In this document: positions 23,099 to 34,929 of the stretch, piece after piece
Position numbering within the stretch: the stretch's first letter is position 1
Layout of the letters: the number at the start of each line of letters is the position of its first letter
From: Timema cristinae
Lineage: Eukaryota; Arthropoda; Insecta; Phasmatodea; Timematidae
Reading direction: 5' to 3'
NCBI GenBank assembly: GCA_039000515.1
Contig: JBCFYV010000001.1
Coordinates: forward strand, 60,570,234-60,634,233
Length of the DNA: 64,000 nt
Program-made: the position numbers and the translations under genes
The notes under the pieces: model-generated
The model's input: only the letters and a program-made list of their open reading frames with translations
Databases searched by the model: none
Told to the model about the DNA's origin: nothing

Positions 23099-24091
23099 TG
23101 ACAATAACTCGGTGAAAATGTGATACTATTTAAAACAATATAATCTTATATATATAAAATTCTCGTGTCACAATGTTCGTTCCCGTACTCCTCCGAAACG
23201 GCTTGACCGATTCTCATGAAATTTTGTGAGCATATTGAGTAGGTCTGAGAATCGGCCAACATCTATTTTTCATACCCCTTAGTGATAAGGGTTGTCCACC
23301 CTTAACATTTTTCTTTAATTTTTAGACATTTTTTTAATTTCTTTATTTTTTTATTATGTCGCATTAAATATACATACAACCCTAAATTTTTACCCTTTTA
23401 TCACCAACCCCTATTTTTTAATAGCCATTTTAGTAATTTAATCATTTTTCATCCCCGGTCGATAACTGATCAATCGTCATTTAATTAGTTATCCCAGTTG
23501 TCTACAGGTGTCACTTCTGACCCAGTAAACAGCACGGAGTAGGGATGAGAACGAAGCCGGTCTCCTGTTTCTCTCACACAATAAGACTTCTCTCACTCCC
23601 TACACAGTTGTCGGCCATCATTATTGTTTATGCATCAAGTGTAGTAGTAACGTTGACAATTATTATTTTGCTATCTCAGTGTAACTCTCATATTAACTAT
23701 TAATCATTCCTATTTTATTAATAATAATAAAATTATCAATTTTGAGTGTATTTTGCACGATTAGTTAATCAAGTGATTTTCATAACCTCAAAAGTACTCA
23801 ACACGTGGCACGAGCTTCCACCAACAACGGCTTTTGTGTTGTAAGTATACTTTTTTTTATTTATATCGAAAATGTTGTTGGAAACGGTCAAAAAAGATTC
23901 GGTGGAATTTAATTTTTATTAAAATTGGGCAAACTTTTTTTTTGTATTCATTTTTTTTTTACCATTTTTAACCATATATTTTCGATATGATTATGAAAAA
24001 TAAAATTTTTCGCTTTTGTAAAACAGTCTAATGTTTACATAAATATGTAAATGTATGTGTGTACAACCAAATATTAAATACATTATAACTA

Positions 24092-24455
24092 GGGCCAAGA
24101 TTTTTGCCGTGATTTCATTTTAACATTTTACAATTAATGCTCTTAAGTTTTTGACATTACGGCAAATATATTGATCTTATAAAAATGTAATTTTAATTTT
24201 ATTTTATTAAAAAAATGTAATTTAACAATTAAGATTTTCATAGTTTCCAAAAATTTGAATCAATCATTATGAATCTTTATTTTGAAATATCGATGGAAAT
24301 ATTGGTTGTATGAGAAAATTATAAGAGACAATTTTTTCGTAAAATTTAATTTTTTACAACTTTTGTTTGAAAATTTTTTCATAAAACTTATATGTTTGCT
24401 ATAATTTAATAAATTCAAACTAATCATTTCAAAACTGCGGCAAAAATCCTGGCCC
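24092..24455. mobile_element. MITE nested in the Helitron leader
   Basis: The left end GGGCCAAGATTTTTGCCG and right end CGGCAAAAATCCTGGCCC are inverted repeats with one mismatch, flanked by TA on both sides (24090-24091 and 24456-24457). Size is 364 bp, non-coding and AT-rich. TA flanks fit a Tc1/mariner-type element. It lies 75 bp upstream of the RepHel start codon. Confidence 0.85.
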
Positions 24456-24530
24456 TAATTATACCTTTAACATTTTTCATAATTAAGTAATTTCATTAAT
24501 TCTATTTATGTGTGTTTTGTACAGTGAGCA

Positions 24531-27500
24531 ATGCCAAGAAAACGCAAAGGGGCTGATTTGAGCCGTAATACAAGTAAATCTCGAAGCTTGAGAAATAGAA
24601 GATCCGAAAGAACCGAAGAACAAATCCAGCAACAAAATACTGATGCACGTGTCAGAATGGCGCAATTGCGTCAAGAAGAGTCAGAAGATACACGAGCTGA
24701 ACGCAATGAAGTAATAAGATTAGAACAACGACAATCACGCCGTTTCACAGTCAATAGACGCAGAACAAATGACCAACAACGACAACAGGTACATCGAGCA
24801 TTTACATCTGATTCATTCCTGCGTCTAGCATTCCAGTATGAGCCCGATATTGAATATTATGCTCATTCAAAAGTGGTAATTGGTGCTATGGACAAGGAAT
24901 GTCCGCATTGTCATGCTCTGAAATTCAAAAATGAGCCAGCTGGGATGTGTTGCGCGTCAGGAAAAGTGCAACTACCTGAAATTGAAACACCACCTGAACC
25001 ATTGAACGGTTTACTTATCGGCACGGATCCAGATTCTAACGTGTTCCTGAAGTCAATTCGAATATTCAATTCATGCTTTCAAATGACATCGTTCGGAGCA
25101 ACAGAAATAGTTCGAAATACTAATGCAAATGGTCAGCAATACAATTCTACATTCAAAATCAGAGGCCAAGTTTATCATAAAATGGGCTCACTGCTGCCAA
25201 TGCCAAACGAACCACATAAATTTTTACAAATCTACTTCATGGGCGGCGAGGATTCCGGAAGCGCACTTGCCAATCGCGTGAATGCACGTTGTGATTATAA
25301 TAACCTTGATTCATTTTATGCCAGACGCATCGTCAGCGAGCTGGATGCTCTATTGAACGAGCACAACGAATTGTTGAAAATATTCAAATCACACATGCAC
25401 AAATTACAAAGCGATAATCACGCTATCGTCATTAATCCTGATAAAACACCAGCTGGAGAGCATATTCGTAGATTCAATGCACCCGTTGTTGATGACGTTG
25501 CTGGAATCATGGTTGGCGATCGTACAGGTGCACGAGAAATTGTGATTCGTAGAAGAAATGATATTCTTCAGTTCATTGCTGATACACATCGTTCATATGA
25601 CGCTCTCCAATATCCGCTAATATTCTGGAAGGGACAAGACGGATATTGCATAAACATAAAACAACGAGATCCCGTATCAGGTACTTCATTGATTATGAAT
25701 TTGATCATTAATCATTTAACAAAACAATTAAATTATTGAACGTAATTAATTTAAATTAATTTTTATGAATATATTATTACAGGAGCTGAAACAAACAAGA
25801 ACGTTAGCTCAAAGGATTATTATGCGTACCGATTAATGATTAGACGCGGCCTGGACAACGTCATTCTACGATGTCGTGAGCTTTGTCAACAATTCATGGT
25901 CGACATGTACGCGAAGATTGAGGGCGAACGACTACGATACTTACGATATAATCAACTAAAGCTGCGTGCGGAGGAGTACATTCATTTGCGAGACGCTATC
26001 AACAACAACGCCGACGTCGCCGAAATTGGTAACCATGTCATTTTACCATCATCGTACGTAGGCAGTCCACGTCATATGCAAGAATATATACAGGATGCTC
26101 TGACTTTCGTGCGCGAATATGGACGACCATGTTTATTTATCACGTTCACATGTAATCCAAAATGGCCAGAGATTGCATCTTTGCTATTGCCTGGCCAAAA
26201 TGCAATACATCGCCATGACATTACAGCACGTGTGTTAAGACAAAAGTTGAAGTCTTTAATAAGTTTCATTACTAAATTACATGTATTCGGTCCCACACGT
26301 TGCTGGCTGTATTCGGTTGAGTGGCAAAAGCGAGGATTACCTCATGCACACATTTTGGTTTGGTTAATCGACAAAATCCGTCCTGAAGAAATCGATAGTA
26401 TCATTTCTGCGGAAATTCCAGATCCGTCCACTGACCAACTGCTGTTTGATATTGTTACAACAAACATGATCCATGGTCCATGTGGTACTCTTAATAGTTC
26501 ATCGCCTTGCATGGCAGATGGAAAATGTACTAAAAATTTCCCTAAAGATTTTACTAATGATACGGTCACAAATGTCGACGGATACCCAATATATCGTCGA
26601 AGAAATCTCGATAATGGCGGACAATCATTTATTAAAAATATCAGCAACACAGACATTGATATTGACAATCGTTGGGTGGTGCCATATTGCCTCTGCTGAG
26701 CAAGACATACAATGCTCATATTAATGTTGAGTTCTGCAGTTCTGTGAAGAGCATCAAATACATTTGCAAGTATGTCCATAAAGGCAGTGATATGGCTGTG
26801 TTTAGAGTGGAAAATACTAATGTGAATGCTCCTCCAGTGAATAAAAACGATGAAATAACGCTCTACCAAATTGGTCGGTACATCAGCTCCAATGAAGCTG
26901 CTTGGCGTATCTTTGGTTTTCCAATTCATGAACGGGATCCAGCAGTTGTTCAGTTAGCCGTCCATCTTGAAAACGGTCAGCGTGTATTTTTCACGAACGA
27001 GACAGCGATTGATTGTGCAATAAATCCACCTAAAACTACACTCACTGAATTTTTTGAATTGTGTAATCGTGCGGATGATTTTGGTGCCTTTGCACGAACA
27101 TTACTCTATTCACAAGTACCACGCTATTTCACATGGACTCAAACAAAAACATGGATGCCCCGCAAGCAAGGCTCACCAGTTGCTGCATGTCTCAATTTAT
27201 TTAAATCAAACGCCTTGGGGCGATTATTTACAGTCAATCCAAGACATACTGAGTGCTTTTATCTTCGACTGTTGTTGGTTAATGTTACTGGCCCTTTATC
27301 ATTTCAAGATATACGTAAAGTGAATGGGCAACACTATCCAACGTATAAAGATGCATGCCTTGCACTCGGCTTGCTGGAAGACGACAACCAGTGGGAATGT
27401 ATGCTTGCTGAAGCTGCATTGAACTGTACAGCAATACAAATTCGTCTACTATTCGCTATAGTGTTGACTACATGTTTCCCAGCCCGAGCACAGATATTGT

Positions 27501-29140
27501 GGGATAATCACAAAGATTCAATGACTGATGATATATTGCATCAACATCGTACACGGTGCCACGATCTAACCATAACATTCAGCGACGCAATGTACAATGA
27601 AGCATTGATTGCTATTGAGGATCTTTGCATTGTCATTGCCAACTTACCACTCAGTCATTTCGGTATGAATTCGCCAAATCGAACTGCATCTGATTTAATG
27701 AATACTGAAATGAATCGTGAACTGCAGTACAGCACTGTAGAAATGCAGCGATTGTTGTCCGCAATGTCCCACTAATGAATGAGGAACAAAGAACCATTTA
27801 TGATCGCATTATGCTCGCAGTTTCAGCTGGACAAGGTGGGTTCTTCTTTTTGGATGCACCGGGTGGAACTGGCAAAACATTCGTTATTTCGCTAATTCTT
27901 GCTGAAATACGATCAAATAATGGCATCGCATTGGCCGTTGCATCATCGGGCATTGCAGCAACTTTATTGGATGGAGCAGAACAGCTCATTCAGTATTTAA
28001 GCTGCCACTAAATATTCAGAATAACCCTGACGCAGTATGCAACATTAAGAAACAATCGTCCATGGCCACCGTGCTGAAACAGTGTTAAAATTATCATCTG
28101 GGATGAATGTACTATGGCACACAAACATTCGCTTGAGGCGTTGAACAGGACATTGAAAGATATAAAAACAAACGACAAACTATTTGGCGGAACTTGTTGG
28201 TCCTTTCAGGTGATTTCAGGCAAACACTTCCAGTCATTCCACGTTCAACATACGCTGATGAGATCAACGCTTGCTTAAAATCATCTCCATTGTGGCGTAA
28301 TGTTGAAAAAGTACAGCTGAAAGTAAATATGCCGTTCAAATGCTTCAAGATCCATCCGCTGAAACATTTTCAAAAAAACTCTTAGATATCGGTGATGGAA
28401 AAGTTGCTATAGATGAAACTGGATACGTAAAATTACCGACCGATTTCTGCACAATCGCTGATTCGCAAGATACTCTCATTGAACAAATATTTCCCGATGT
28501 ACACACACAGTACATTAAATCATGAGTGGCTTGAAGAAAGAGCAATTTTAGTGGCAAAAAATGTAGACGTTGACAATTTAAATCTGAAGATACAAATGTT
28601 GTTGCCAGGGAACTTGGTATCATATAAATCTATTGATACAGTTTGCGACAACAGCGAAGCAGTAAATTTTCCCACAGAGTTTTTGAACTCACTGGATTTG
28701 CCAGGCATGCCACCGCATAATTTACAATTAAAGGTTGGATCTGCGATTATCTTGCTTCGTAATTTGAACCCGCCCCAGCTGTGCAACGGTACGCGATTAG
28801 TCATTCAAAAATTAATGAAAAACGTGATCGAAGCCAGCATTTTAAATGGCAAGTTCCGAGGTGAAAATATATTAATACCACGGATTCCTGTTATACCTAC
28901 AGATGTGCCAATTCAATTCAAACGTATTCAGTTTCCGATTAGATTGGCATTTGCAATGACTATCAACAAATCCCAAGGTCAAACGATGTCTATTTGTGGC
29001 TTAGATTTGAGAACACCATGTTTTTCCACGGACAATTATACGTGGCATGCTCTCGAGTGGGTAAACCATCCAGTTTGTTTGTGTTAGCTAAAGATGGATT
29101 AACAAAATATATTGTTCACGCTATAGCATTAAGAGATTGA
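24531..29140 (+). pseudogene. Helitron Rep-helicase gene (RepHel), with one intron, frameshifted
   Basis: Exon 1 (24531-25680) starts MPRKRKGADLSRNTSKSRS; a Cys/His cluster, CPHCHALKFKNEPAGMCC, lies near codons 123-140. After a 102-bp intron, exon 2 (from 25783) has the Rep core: TFTCNPKWPE, the HUH-type motif GLPHAHILVWL (about 26331-26363), then, after a one-base shift near 26690, the twin-tyrosine region YICKYVHKG (26755-26781). The helicase part begins at 27775 with Walker A APGGTGKT, then Walker B-like IIIWDE, SGDFRQTLPVIP and the C-terminal MTINKSQGQTM. At least six frameshifts (near 26690, 27771, 27975, 28087, 28195, 28525, 29030) separate the pieces. The Rep half has only one, and both its HUH and Tyr motifs survive. 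The stop is TGA 29138-29140. Confidence 0.95.
25681..25782 (+). other. Predicted spliceosomal intron in RepHel
   Basis: The donor is TATCAG before GTACTT and the acceptor TATTATTACAG before GAGCTG. Removal of 102 bp joins DPVS to GAETNKN in one frame across a Gly codon, matching the continuous arrangement usual in Helitron Rep proteins. The intron is strongly AT-rich and contains stop codons, so it could not be translated through. Confidence 0.88.
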
Positions 29141-29365
29141 TATTGTTTGTTAGTGTTACTGTCGTAATTGATTAATTAATGATATATAATTTTAAGGAAT
29201 AAATTATAATAACTTAAAAATAATGTTTGCCTTTTGTTATTTTTATATTCCCTCATCGTTCACAGCGCTCCATGCCTATTTCACGCATATACCACATTCT
29301 TACACACTTACAATAAGTAAGCTATTTTTTGTCTACACTAGAAATTACTTTAAAATTATTTATAT

Positions 29366-29394
29366 GGCAAAACAACGTTTGCCGGGTCAGCTAG
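29366..29394 (+). other. Helitron 3' terminal hairpin and CTAG end
   Basis: Stem GGCAAA (29366-29371) pairs with TTTGCC (29378-29383). CGGGTCAG-type spacing follows, then the terminal CTAG. This is the termination signal architecture of Helitrons. Confidence 0.93.
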
Positions 29395-29429
29395 TGTGAA
29401 TATAAGAATATGTAAACAGGTCACATTGA

Positions 29430-29665
29430 TTACTGCATAACTCTCGTGTTAGACTGGATTGCCAGTGATGGGGATATTGGAGTTTGAATCCCGGCCAGGT
29501 GTATAGAAATGATGTTTTTTCCTAAATGGTTACCCACTCTTCCTTCACTTAAATGCAGGTACATTTCCTCTTAAAGTCTACTATCCTTATTTACTATTAT
29601 ATTAGCATAATTAATTAATGCATGTATACAACCTGAATGGCTACTAATATGCGATGAGAAAAAAC
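29430..29665 (+). mobile_element. SINE family B, old and degraded
   Basis: TTTGAATCCCGGCCAGGTGT is an eroded B-box. It is followed by TTTTTTCCTAAATGGTTACC, CTTAAATGCAGGTACATTTC and an eroded tail (ACAACCTGAATGGCTACTAA) in family B order. Confidence 0.72.
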
Positions 29666-30015
29666 CTATGTCTAATAATCCATTAAAAAATACTTTTGAA
29701 AATTACAAAAATGAGATAGTATGATTCACCAGCTAGCAAGTAGGTCCTGTCCCAATAATTATGCTCAATGTAGTTAATAGACACAAAATAAATGTATCGA
29801 ACTTATTTCTTATTTTAAAATGGTATTTTTTTAAATCTATTATTTCATGTGAATTTCTCTAGAACTACCATGCTTCAATACACATGTAACAATGCTAATC
29901 TTGTTAACGAGTCCTCAATAATGTTTTATCATCTCAAGCATGTGTTATCCTCCTTGTGTGAGGTTGTATTGACAGTATAGAGACAACCAAAGATCACACA
30001 TATAGCTTATGTTTC

Positions 30016-30254
30016 TCACCGCGTCTTACTACCTGTTCGGGTTAGACACCTATGCACTCAATACGCTAATGGGTTAGGGATGAGTTAGGTGTAATGTATA
30101 GAAAGTGCATACAAATTTGCGTCGAGAGAGTGTGGAAAACTATTTTTAGGAAAAATCACTCTCGGTGCACCCGACAGGAAACAAACATCAATCTCCCAGT
30201 CTTAGGCAGTTTAGTATAACACGAGACATCACGTTAGACCGTGTGGCCACCTAA
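30016..30254 (-). mobile_element. SINE family B, minus strand
   Basis: CACCGCGTCTTACTACCTGT is the shared tail in reverse. The body contains the reverse of TTTTTCCTAAAAATAG and CGACGCAAATTTG, and the head remnant GGTGGCCACACGGTCTAACG. The (AAT)n tail is missing. Confidence 0.8.
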
Positions 30255-30263
30255 ACTGGTAAA

Positions 30264-30428
30264 TTATTATTAGCACCGCGTCTTACTACCCGTTAGGGCT
30301 AAACGTACTTATGCTAATGTGTAATAGTAGGGTGATTGTGAGATGAAATGGAGGACCTACAGTTTAACGTGGAATCCGAACCACGGTGGAGGCCTGTCAT
30401 TCCTCACATTCACAAGTTGTGATTAGAG
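30264..30428 (-). mobile_element. SINE family A, 5'-truncated
   Basis: Reverse-strand tail and body only. The target duplication ACTGGTAAA lies at 30255-30263 and 30429-30437. It sits directly beside the family B copy. Confidence 0.9.
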
Positions 30429-30444
30429 ACTGGTAAAATATGTT

Positions 30445-30715
30445 TAAAACGTCAATAGCGATTTGGTTCCAAATGGGTAACTTGGAAGTGTTTTTCATGC
30501 CAAATACCAGTGTATATTTGTTTTTTGAATAAAATGTCGTTTAAGGGTTGTTAACTGATTACTGATTTTTCAAAATTTGGATATATTTTAAAAACGCCTC
30601 TAATGATATGGTTCCAAATCAATATCTTGGGAGTGTTTTCATTACCAATAGCATTGTATGCTTTGTTTTTGACTAAAAGTTGTTTAAAGGTAGTTTATTT
30701 ATGACTGATTTTTTT
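30445..30715. repeat. Diverged tandem duplication, ~145-bp unit
   Basis: Two copies in tandem: both contain GGTTCCAAAT, CTTGG(A/G)AGTGTTTT, ACCA.TA and end ACTGATTTTT. Divergence of roughly a quarter suggests an old satellite or a relic of a longer array. Confidence 0.7.
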
Positions 30716-31800
30716 AACATGAGGGGTCCTTATACCAGCTTGACCAATCTACATTTTCTTAACACACCAAAAAGTTTGTTTTTTTCATACAGAACCCCGT
30801 AACCCCCCTCCTGTCCCACTCCCACCCCCACTATTTCCATATTTCCTGGGGACTCATTTCTAGTATTTAAAATAGTTATTTGGCGGGGTGCCATTTACTT
30901 CACTCCTGATTTTCATTTTTTCACTACACTGGGAAGTAATTATTTCTATTAGTTTTGTACATTTTAAGACCATCCCCCAATCCATATGTTTTGAGCTACC
31001 ATTTAGAAAGTTATATTTTCAATACTCATTTAGTTATTTGGAGTTGTTTCTCTATCTGTCATCCAAATTTTAATTGTCTACTTCGGTCAGTGAGACAGTT
31101 TATGTTAGTTTATGTTCCAAAACATTCGATACTTCACTGTATGTCCATATTCCAAAACTGTATTTGCTATTGAGCCTTGAAAATAAGATTTAGTTTAGAG
31201 GGAATATATTTGAATAGTTTCATAAAGACTCAAATCAATCACCCCAACAAACAGTATTGCTCGTTAATAAGATATTGTGATGGTATATAGCTTGACACGG
31301 TTCTCTGAAAAATAAAGAGTACAAAATAATAAGTCCCGTCTCAATACGTTGAGTACTTTTTATCTTACTGGCTACAAGCATTCATACAGACAGACAGACA
31401 CAATTGACTGTATATACAGATTTAGAGTATCTATTCAGAGTAAGTCATATTACCAGTCCATATATTAAGTCCAAGTGGATTTGGATGAATTATATAAGGA
31501 GTATGCCATGAACTCTCATTTTTGTATTTGAAAGAGTTGATTAAGTTTTCAAAGGTTAAGGTTTTTTATTAAGTTGTCTAAATAGACAGATGTATATTCG
31601 TTCTAATCCTTAAGCATAGAAAATTTCAGTCAACCATAGATTTGTGTTAAGTTTTAGTTAATTCAAGGATATTTTTAATCTCTTTTTGAACAAGTTATAA
31701 CAATGATCAATTTAAGGCAGCTTTACTTCATAATTATTTTAAATGTATACAAACAGCTTTTATTAATATTTACTTGCATTTAAATGAAGATATCTGCACT
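30716..31800. other. No recognised gene
   Basis: Contains C-rich ACCCCCCTCCTGTCCC at about 30802 and a short ACAGACAGACAGA run near 31387. The short open frames at 30888-31173 have no coding signature. Confidence 0.4.
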
Positions 31801-31809
31801 GGTAGACAG

Positions 31810-32046
31810 GCGGACTAGATATCACTGGTAAGCCTCGTCTAGTATTGTTATTCTCGTGAGGAGTAAGTCTGGTTTCGAATCCCAGCCTGGTGTACTGAGG
31901 GTGTTTTTTCCATAAATAATTCCTCACTTTCACTCCAAGTTAATGTGGATACATTCCCTACATATTTTAGCATCACCATTACTACTTAATTAATATAACT
32001 AAATTAATTCAGCCCGAACATATAACAAGACCAGGAGAAAATAAAT
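31810..32046 (+). mobile_element. SINE family B, degraded
   Basis: B-box remnant GGTTTCGAATCCC and body words TTTTTTCCATAAAT and TCACTTTCACTCCAAGTTAA occur in family order, ending GCCCGAACATATAACAAGAC. A possible 8-bp target duplication GTAGACAG lies at 31802-31809 and 32047-32054. Confidence 0.72.
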
Positions 32047-32580
32047 GTAGACAGCTAATTAATAATAAGAGAATATTATGTAAGGAACGAGCTCGTGAGA
32101 ATATTAGATAAGTTGAAAATAGGTTAATGTGAAATTGTTTTATAAGTTAAAAATTAAAAAATATAATTAGGATCACCAATATAATAATTGAGAAAGAGAT
32201 AATTACATTAATCCTATTAAAAACAAAATAGGCCTTATTAAATATTAGATTAGAATTTGTAATATAATGATTAGATGAACATTTAGTTAATATGTAATAT
32301 GTTAAAATTATTGCACATAAGCTATGTGAAATTACAGTTCTGAATAAAAATAAGAAAGTAAATTGATAAGTTAAATTTAAGCCTATTTAGGATCATTTAG
32401 TTTCGAATCAAAAAACAGTAGTCCTAAAATACAATTAAACATCAGAATATATTAAATATAAGATAGATAGATATTTTTTGATATAATGAAATTATGTTAT
32501 AAGTGCTCATCATAGACCGTTCCTTAGCTATGTTCGTTAATTCCTCTCCTTAATATTTCTTCGTTGGATTGAAGTTTATT
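32047..32580. other. Very AT-rich spacer
   Basis: No recognisable gene or element; probably lies at the outer edge of the Penelope-like relic that follows. Confidence 0.4.
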
Positions 32581-32616
32581 GACGACATGTTTCGGCTATT
32601 CAGCCATCATCAGGTC
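32581..32616 (-). ncRNA. Candidate hammerhead ribozyme of a Penelope-like element
   Basis: Read on the minus strand, CTGATGA (32613-32607) is followed by stem II GGCT-GAAT-AGCC (one unpaired T before it), then GAA, a minimal stem III A-C/G-U around two bases, and cleavage-site C at 32584 (GTC). Stem I can form from GAC (32616-32614) with GTC (32583-32581). All invariant core positions C3 U4 G5 A6 U7 G8 A9, G12 A13 A14 and H17 are present. Penelope-like retroelements are known to carry such hammerheads with very short stem III in their terminal repeats. This one lies 3' of a GIY-YIG fragment on the same strand. Confidence 0.68.
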
Positions 32617-33209
32617 TGAGACAAACCAATGCAAACAGATATTATTAGAATGTAAATAATGTGAAAATAAATTGAGTGAGAAATATAAGGAAAATTGTAG
32701 AAAGGTTAATATGTAAGAACGAGATAGTATTATTATTTGATAGGAAGTTCGAAAAATAGTTAAATTATAATCAGAATTAAACGATCAAGCTTACCTCTTA
32801 AATCTAAAGTGAGGTTGAGATGTTCTCCCCTATGTTATCCGGTAATGATATGTATAAATTATTAAATTGTAACCATTTAATAATTAAATTCAGAACATTC
32901 TGTTGTCAACATAAACAATGAAGAAACAATGAAAAAATATATATATATAATTTATTAATATAGATGCCGCTAGTGTGTTTGTTGATTCTAATAGATAGAA
33001 ATAAGAAAAATTGGGTGGAAATTATGAATTTTGAATCTTTAAATTTTGTGGAAGATATTTAATTGTGTGAATAAGGGATTGGTTTTCGAATTTGGTTTGC
33101 TCATTAAGAATGGTGTTATGATGAAAAGAAGCATTGTAAATATGGAGGTTTTCAGAATTGTTCATTTTTAAACCTTTCGTGGAAGGTAGTAGAAGTTTCA
33201 TTCATTGAG

Positions 33210-33736
33210 AAATGGGAGTAGGTTGATGACCTGAAATTTTTAAGTGTTCTGCAAATTTGGATTTGGTTCGATTAATTTAAAGTCATTGATGTGCTCATAA
33301 TAGCGTTTCGAAAGGGCCCTTCCAGTCTGGCCAATGTATGCTGCATTACAGTCACAGGTTAATTTATAAATACCACTTTTGTTGTAAATGTTTTGGGTAT
33401 TAAGGTTGGAGTTAGACAAGTGTTTTTTATTTGTATTGTTGGTTCCGAAAGCAATCTTAATCTTATGTTTGGTTAAAATTCTGGTGATTTTATTGGTTTC
33501 AAGGCCTGTGTAATTAAATTTTATCCATTTGGATGTATCGGCGTTGTCAGAAATGTTTGTGAGGTTGGATTTCTTAGCCATTTGGGTTTTTGTTTTTGGA
33601 TAATTTTGTAAATGATGGAGTGGGAATATCCGTTTGATGTAGCAATTTGTTTGATGATATTGAGTTCGTTTTTAAAATTCTTTTTAGATAGTGGTATGTG
33701 AAGAAGTCTATAGATGAGGCTATTGAAGGTTGCCAA
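33210..33736 (-). pseudogene. Penelope-like element: reverse transcriptase tail and GIY-YIG endonuclease
   Basis: On the minus strand, 33736-33521 reads NSLIYRLLHIPLSKKNFKNE and IIKQIATSNGYS, typical of the segment after the reverse transcriptase core in Penelope-like elements. In a shifted frame 33581-33240 carries the GIY-YIG nuclease core SGIYKLTCDCNAAYIGQTGR followed by YYEHIND. The catalytic Gly-Ile-Tyr and Tyr-Ile-Gly triplets and downstream Arg are visible. At least one frameshift and loss of most of the reverse transcriptase make it a 5'-truncated relic. A hammerhead-like motif lies about 600 bp further downstream. Confidence 0.9.
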
Positions 33737-33739
33737 TTT

Positions 33740-34130
33740 TTGAGAGATACAATATAATAATATATAAATGCAATAATTAATAATAGTTGTGGTTTTTTAG
33801 ATAAAATAATTATATTTTATGGCGTAGAGAGTATTTATTTATATTCACCTGTAGATAAAAGTATTAATCACCAAAAATTACAGTTTAATGACATTAATGA
33901 TATATAAATAATTTCAATTGTGTGCCTATATACATCACTGGCTGTGAAATAAACGGTTGGTTTACGAGATTTATTTAGAATTGCTTAGAGATTAATTTTA
34001 AATTATACTATTAACATGAACTATAAAGTGGAATACTTGAGATATTGTCAGAAAAGTTACTCAGATAAGGAAAAGGGTGAGTGATGTAGACCTATTGTGT
34101 CATGAAGACCAGAGGACCCAAGTTGTGGTG
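33740..34130. other. AT-rich, no recognised gene
   Basis: Long A/T stretches without reverse transcriptase motifs, so the Penelope-like element appears truncated here. Confidence 0.45.
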
Positions 34131-34160
34131 ACACGTTTCGGTCCAAACATCATTACGGGA
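34131..34160 (-). ncRNA. Degenerate hammerhead-like motif
   Basis: The minus strand reads GTAATGATGTTTGGACCGAA then ACGTGTC, which parallels the candidate ribozyme at 32581-32616 (CTGATGATGG...CCGAAACATGTC). Two core bases differ (C3 and G5) and stem II pairs poorly, so it would not be expected to cleave. Probably a relic of a second Penelope-like family. Confidence 0.35.
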
Positions 34161-34212
34161 GTTTCCCCTGTTGAGAATTGATTGGAGTCATTATAATTAC
34201 ATATTTACATAT

Positions 34213-34257
34213 TATAATACATTATATATAAATTATATATAAATATAATGTATTATA
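34213..34257. repeat. AT-rich inverted repeat, 15-bp arms
   Basis: TATAATACATTATAT and ATATAATGTATTATA are exact reverse complements separated by 15 bases. Confidence 0.85.
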
Positions 34258-34929
34258 TACATATATACTATATATTATAGAGAGTTCATTAACACACAAC
34301 AAAAATAGTAAATATAATATCTATGAGAAAGACTATAATATTTCCATTTGCTATTTTTTTTAATGTTGTGATAAAAACATTTTAAAAAGCTAAATGTTAA
34401 ATTAGAGTGTCACCTGAACCACTAATAATTTAACTAACACAACTACACTAAAATAATTATTTGGCTTATTTGATTAAAATTTCAATCTAATACTAATAAA
34501 TATCAACAGAAAGCAACTTTCAACCCCTTTTCTCTCGTTTTACTTTAATAATAATCTCCGAGAACAAATGAGCTGTATTGTCATTTCTTTGAAAGAAAGT
34601 TGCAAATATTTAGACTTGGCTATGTATAGGTAAAAGTGCATCATTGTGCGCTATGACCAGCAGGCACTCATCCTAGACGCTATCTACTCTTCAAAGAACC
34701 TTTTAGGGAATATAAATAACTGTCTGTAAGCTGGCTAATATTGAGAAAAGGTCATGATATTTAGCTTCCATCGATCAACATTGACAGCATTTATCAAATG
34801 TGACATCCCCAGAGCATGTACCTTGTATAAATACATACGTTTAAATCTAGTTGCTATTTTAATTATTAATAAATGGCGGTTATGTTATATCTGTTACCGC
34901 CACCCCCACTACCCCACCATCCCCGCTGT

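Larger units (their letters stand above)
23144..29394 (+). mobile_element. Helitron, end to end, with RepHel gene
   Basis: The 5' end TCTTATATATATAAAATTCT follows an A. The 3' end CTAG is followed by T, which is the A-T insertion preference of Helitrons, with no target duplication. A hairpin GGCAAA/TTTGCC (29366-29383) lies 11 bases before CTAG. The interior encodes a Rep/helicase protein on the plus strand. Helitrons move by a rolling-circle or peel-and-paste mechanism using an HUH nuclease. This copy is 6251 bp, includes a nested MITE in its leader, and is inactive because the helicase half is frameshifted. Confidence 0.96.

Noticed and set aside
26342..26929. 195-codon minus-strand frame inside the Helitron
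   Set aside because: Antisense shadow of the Rep coding region, which has clear HUH and tyrosine motifs on the plus strand.
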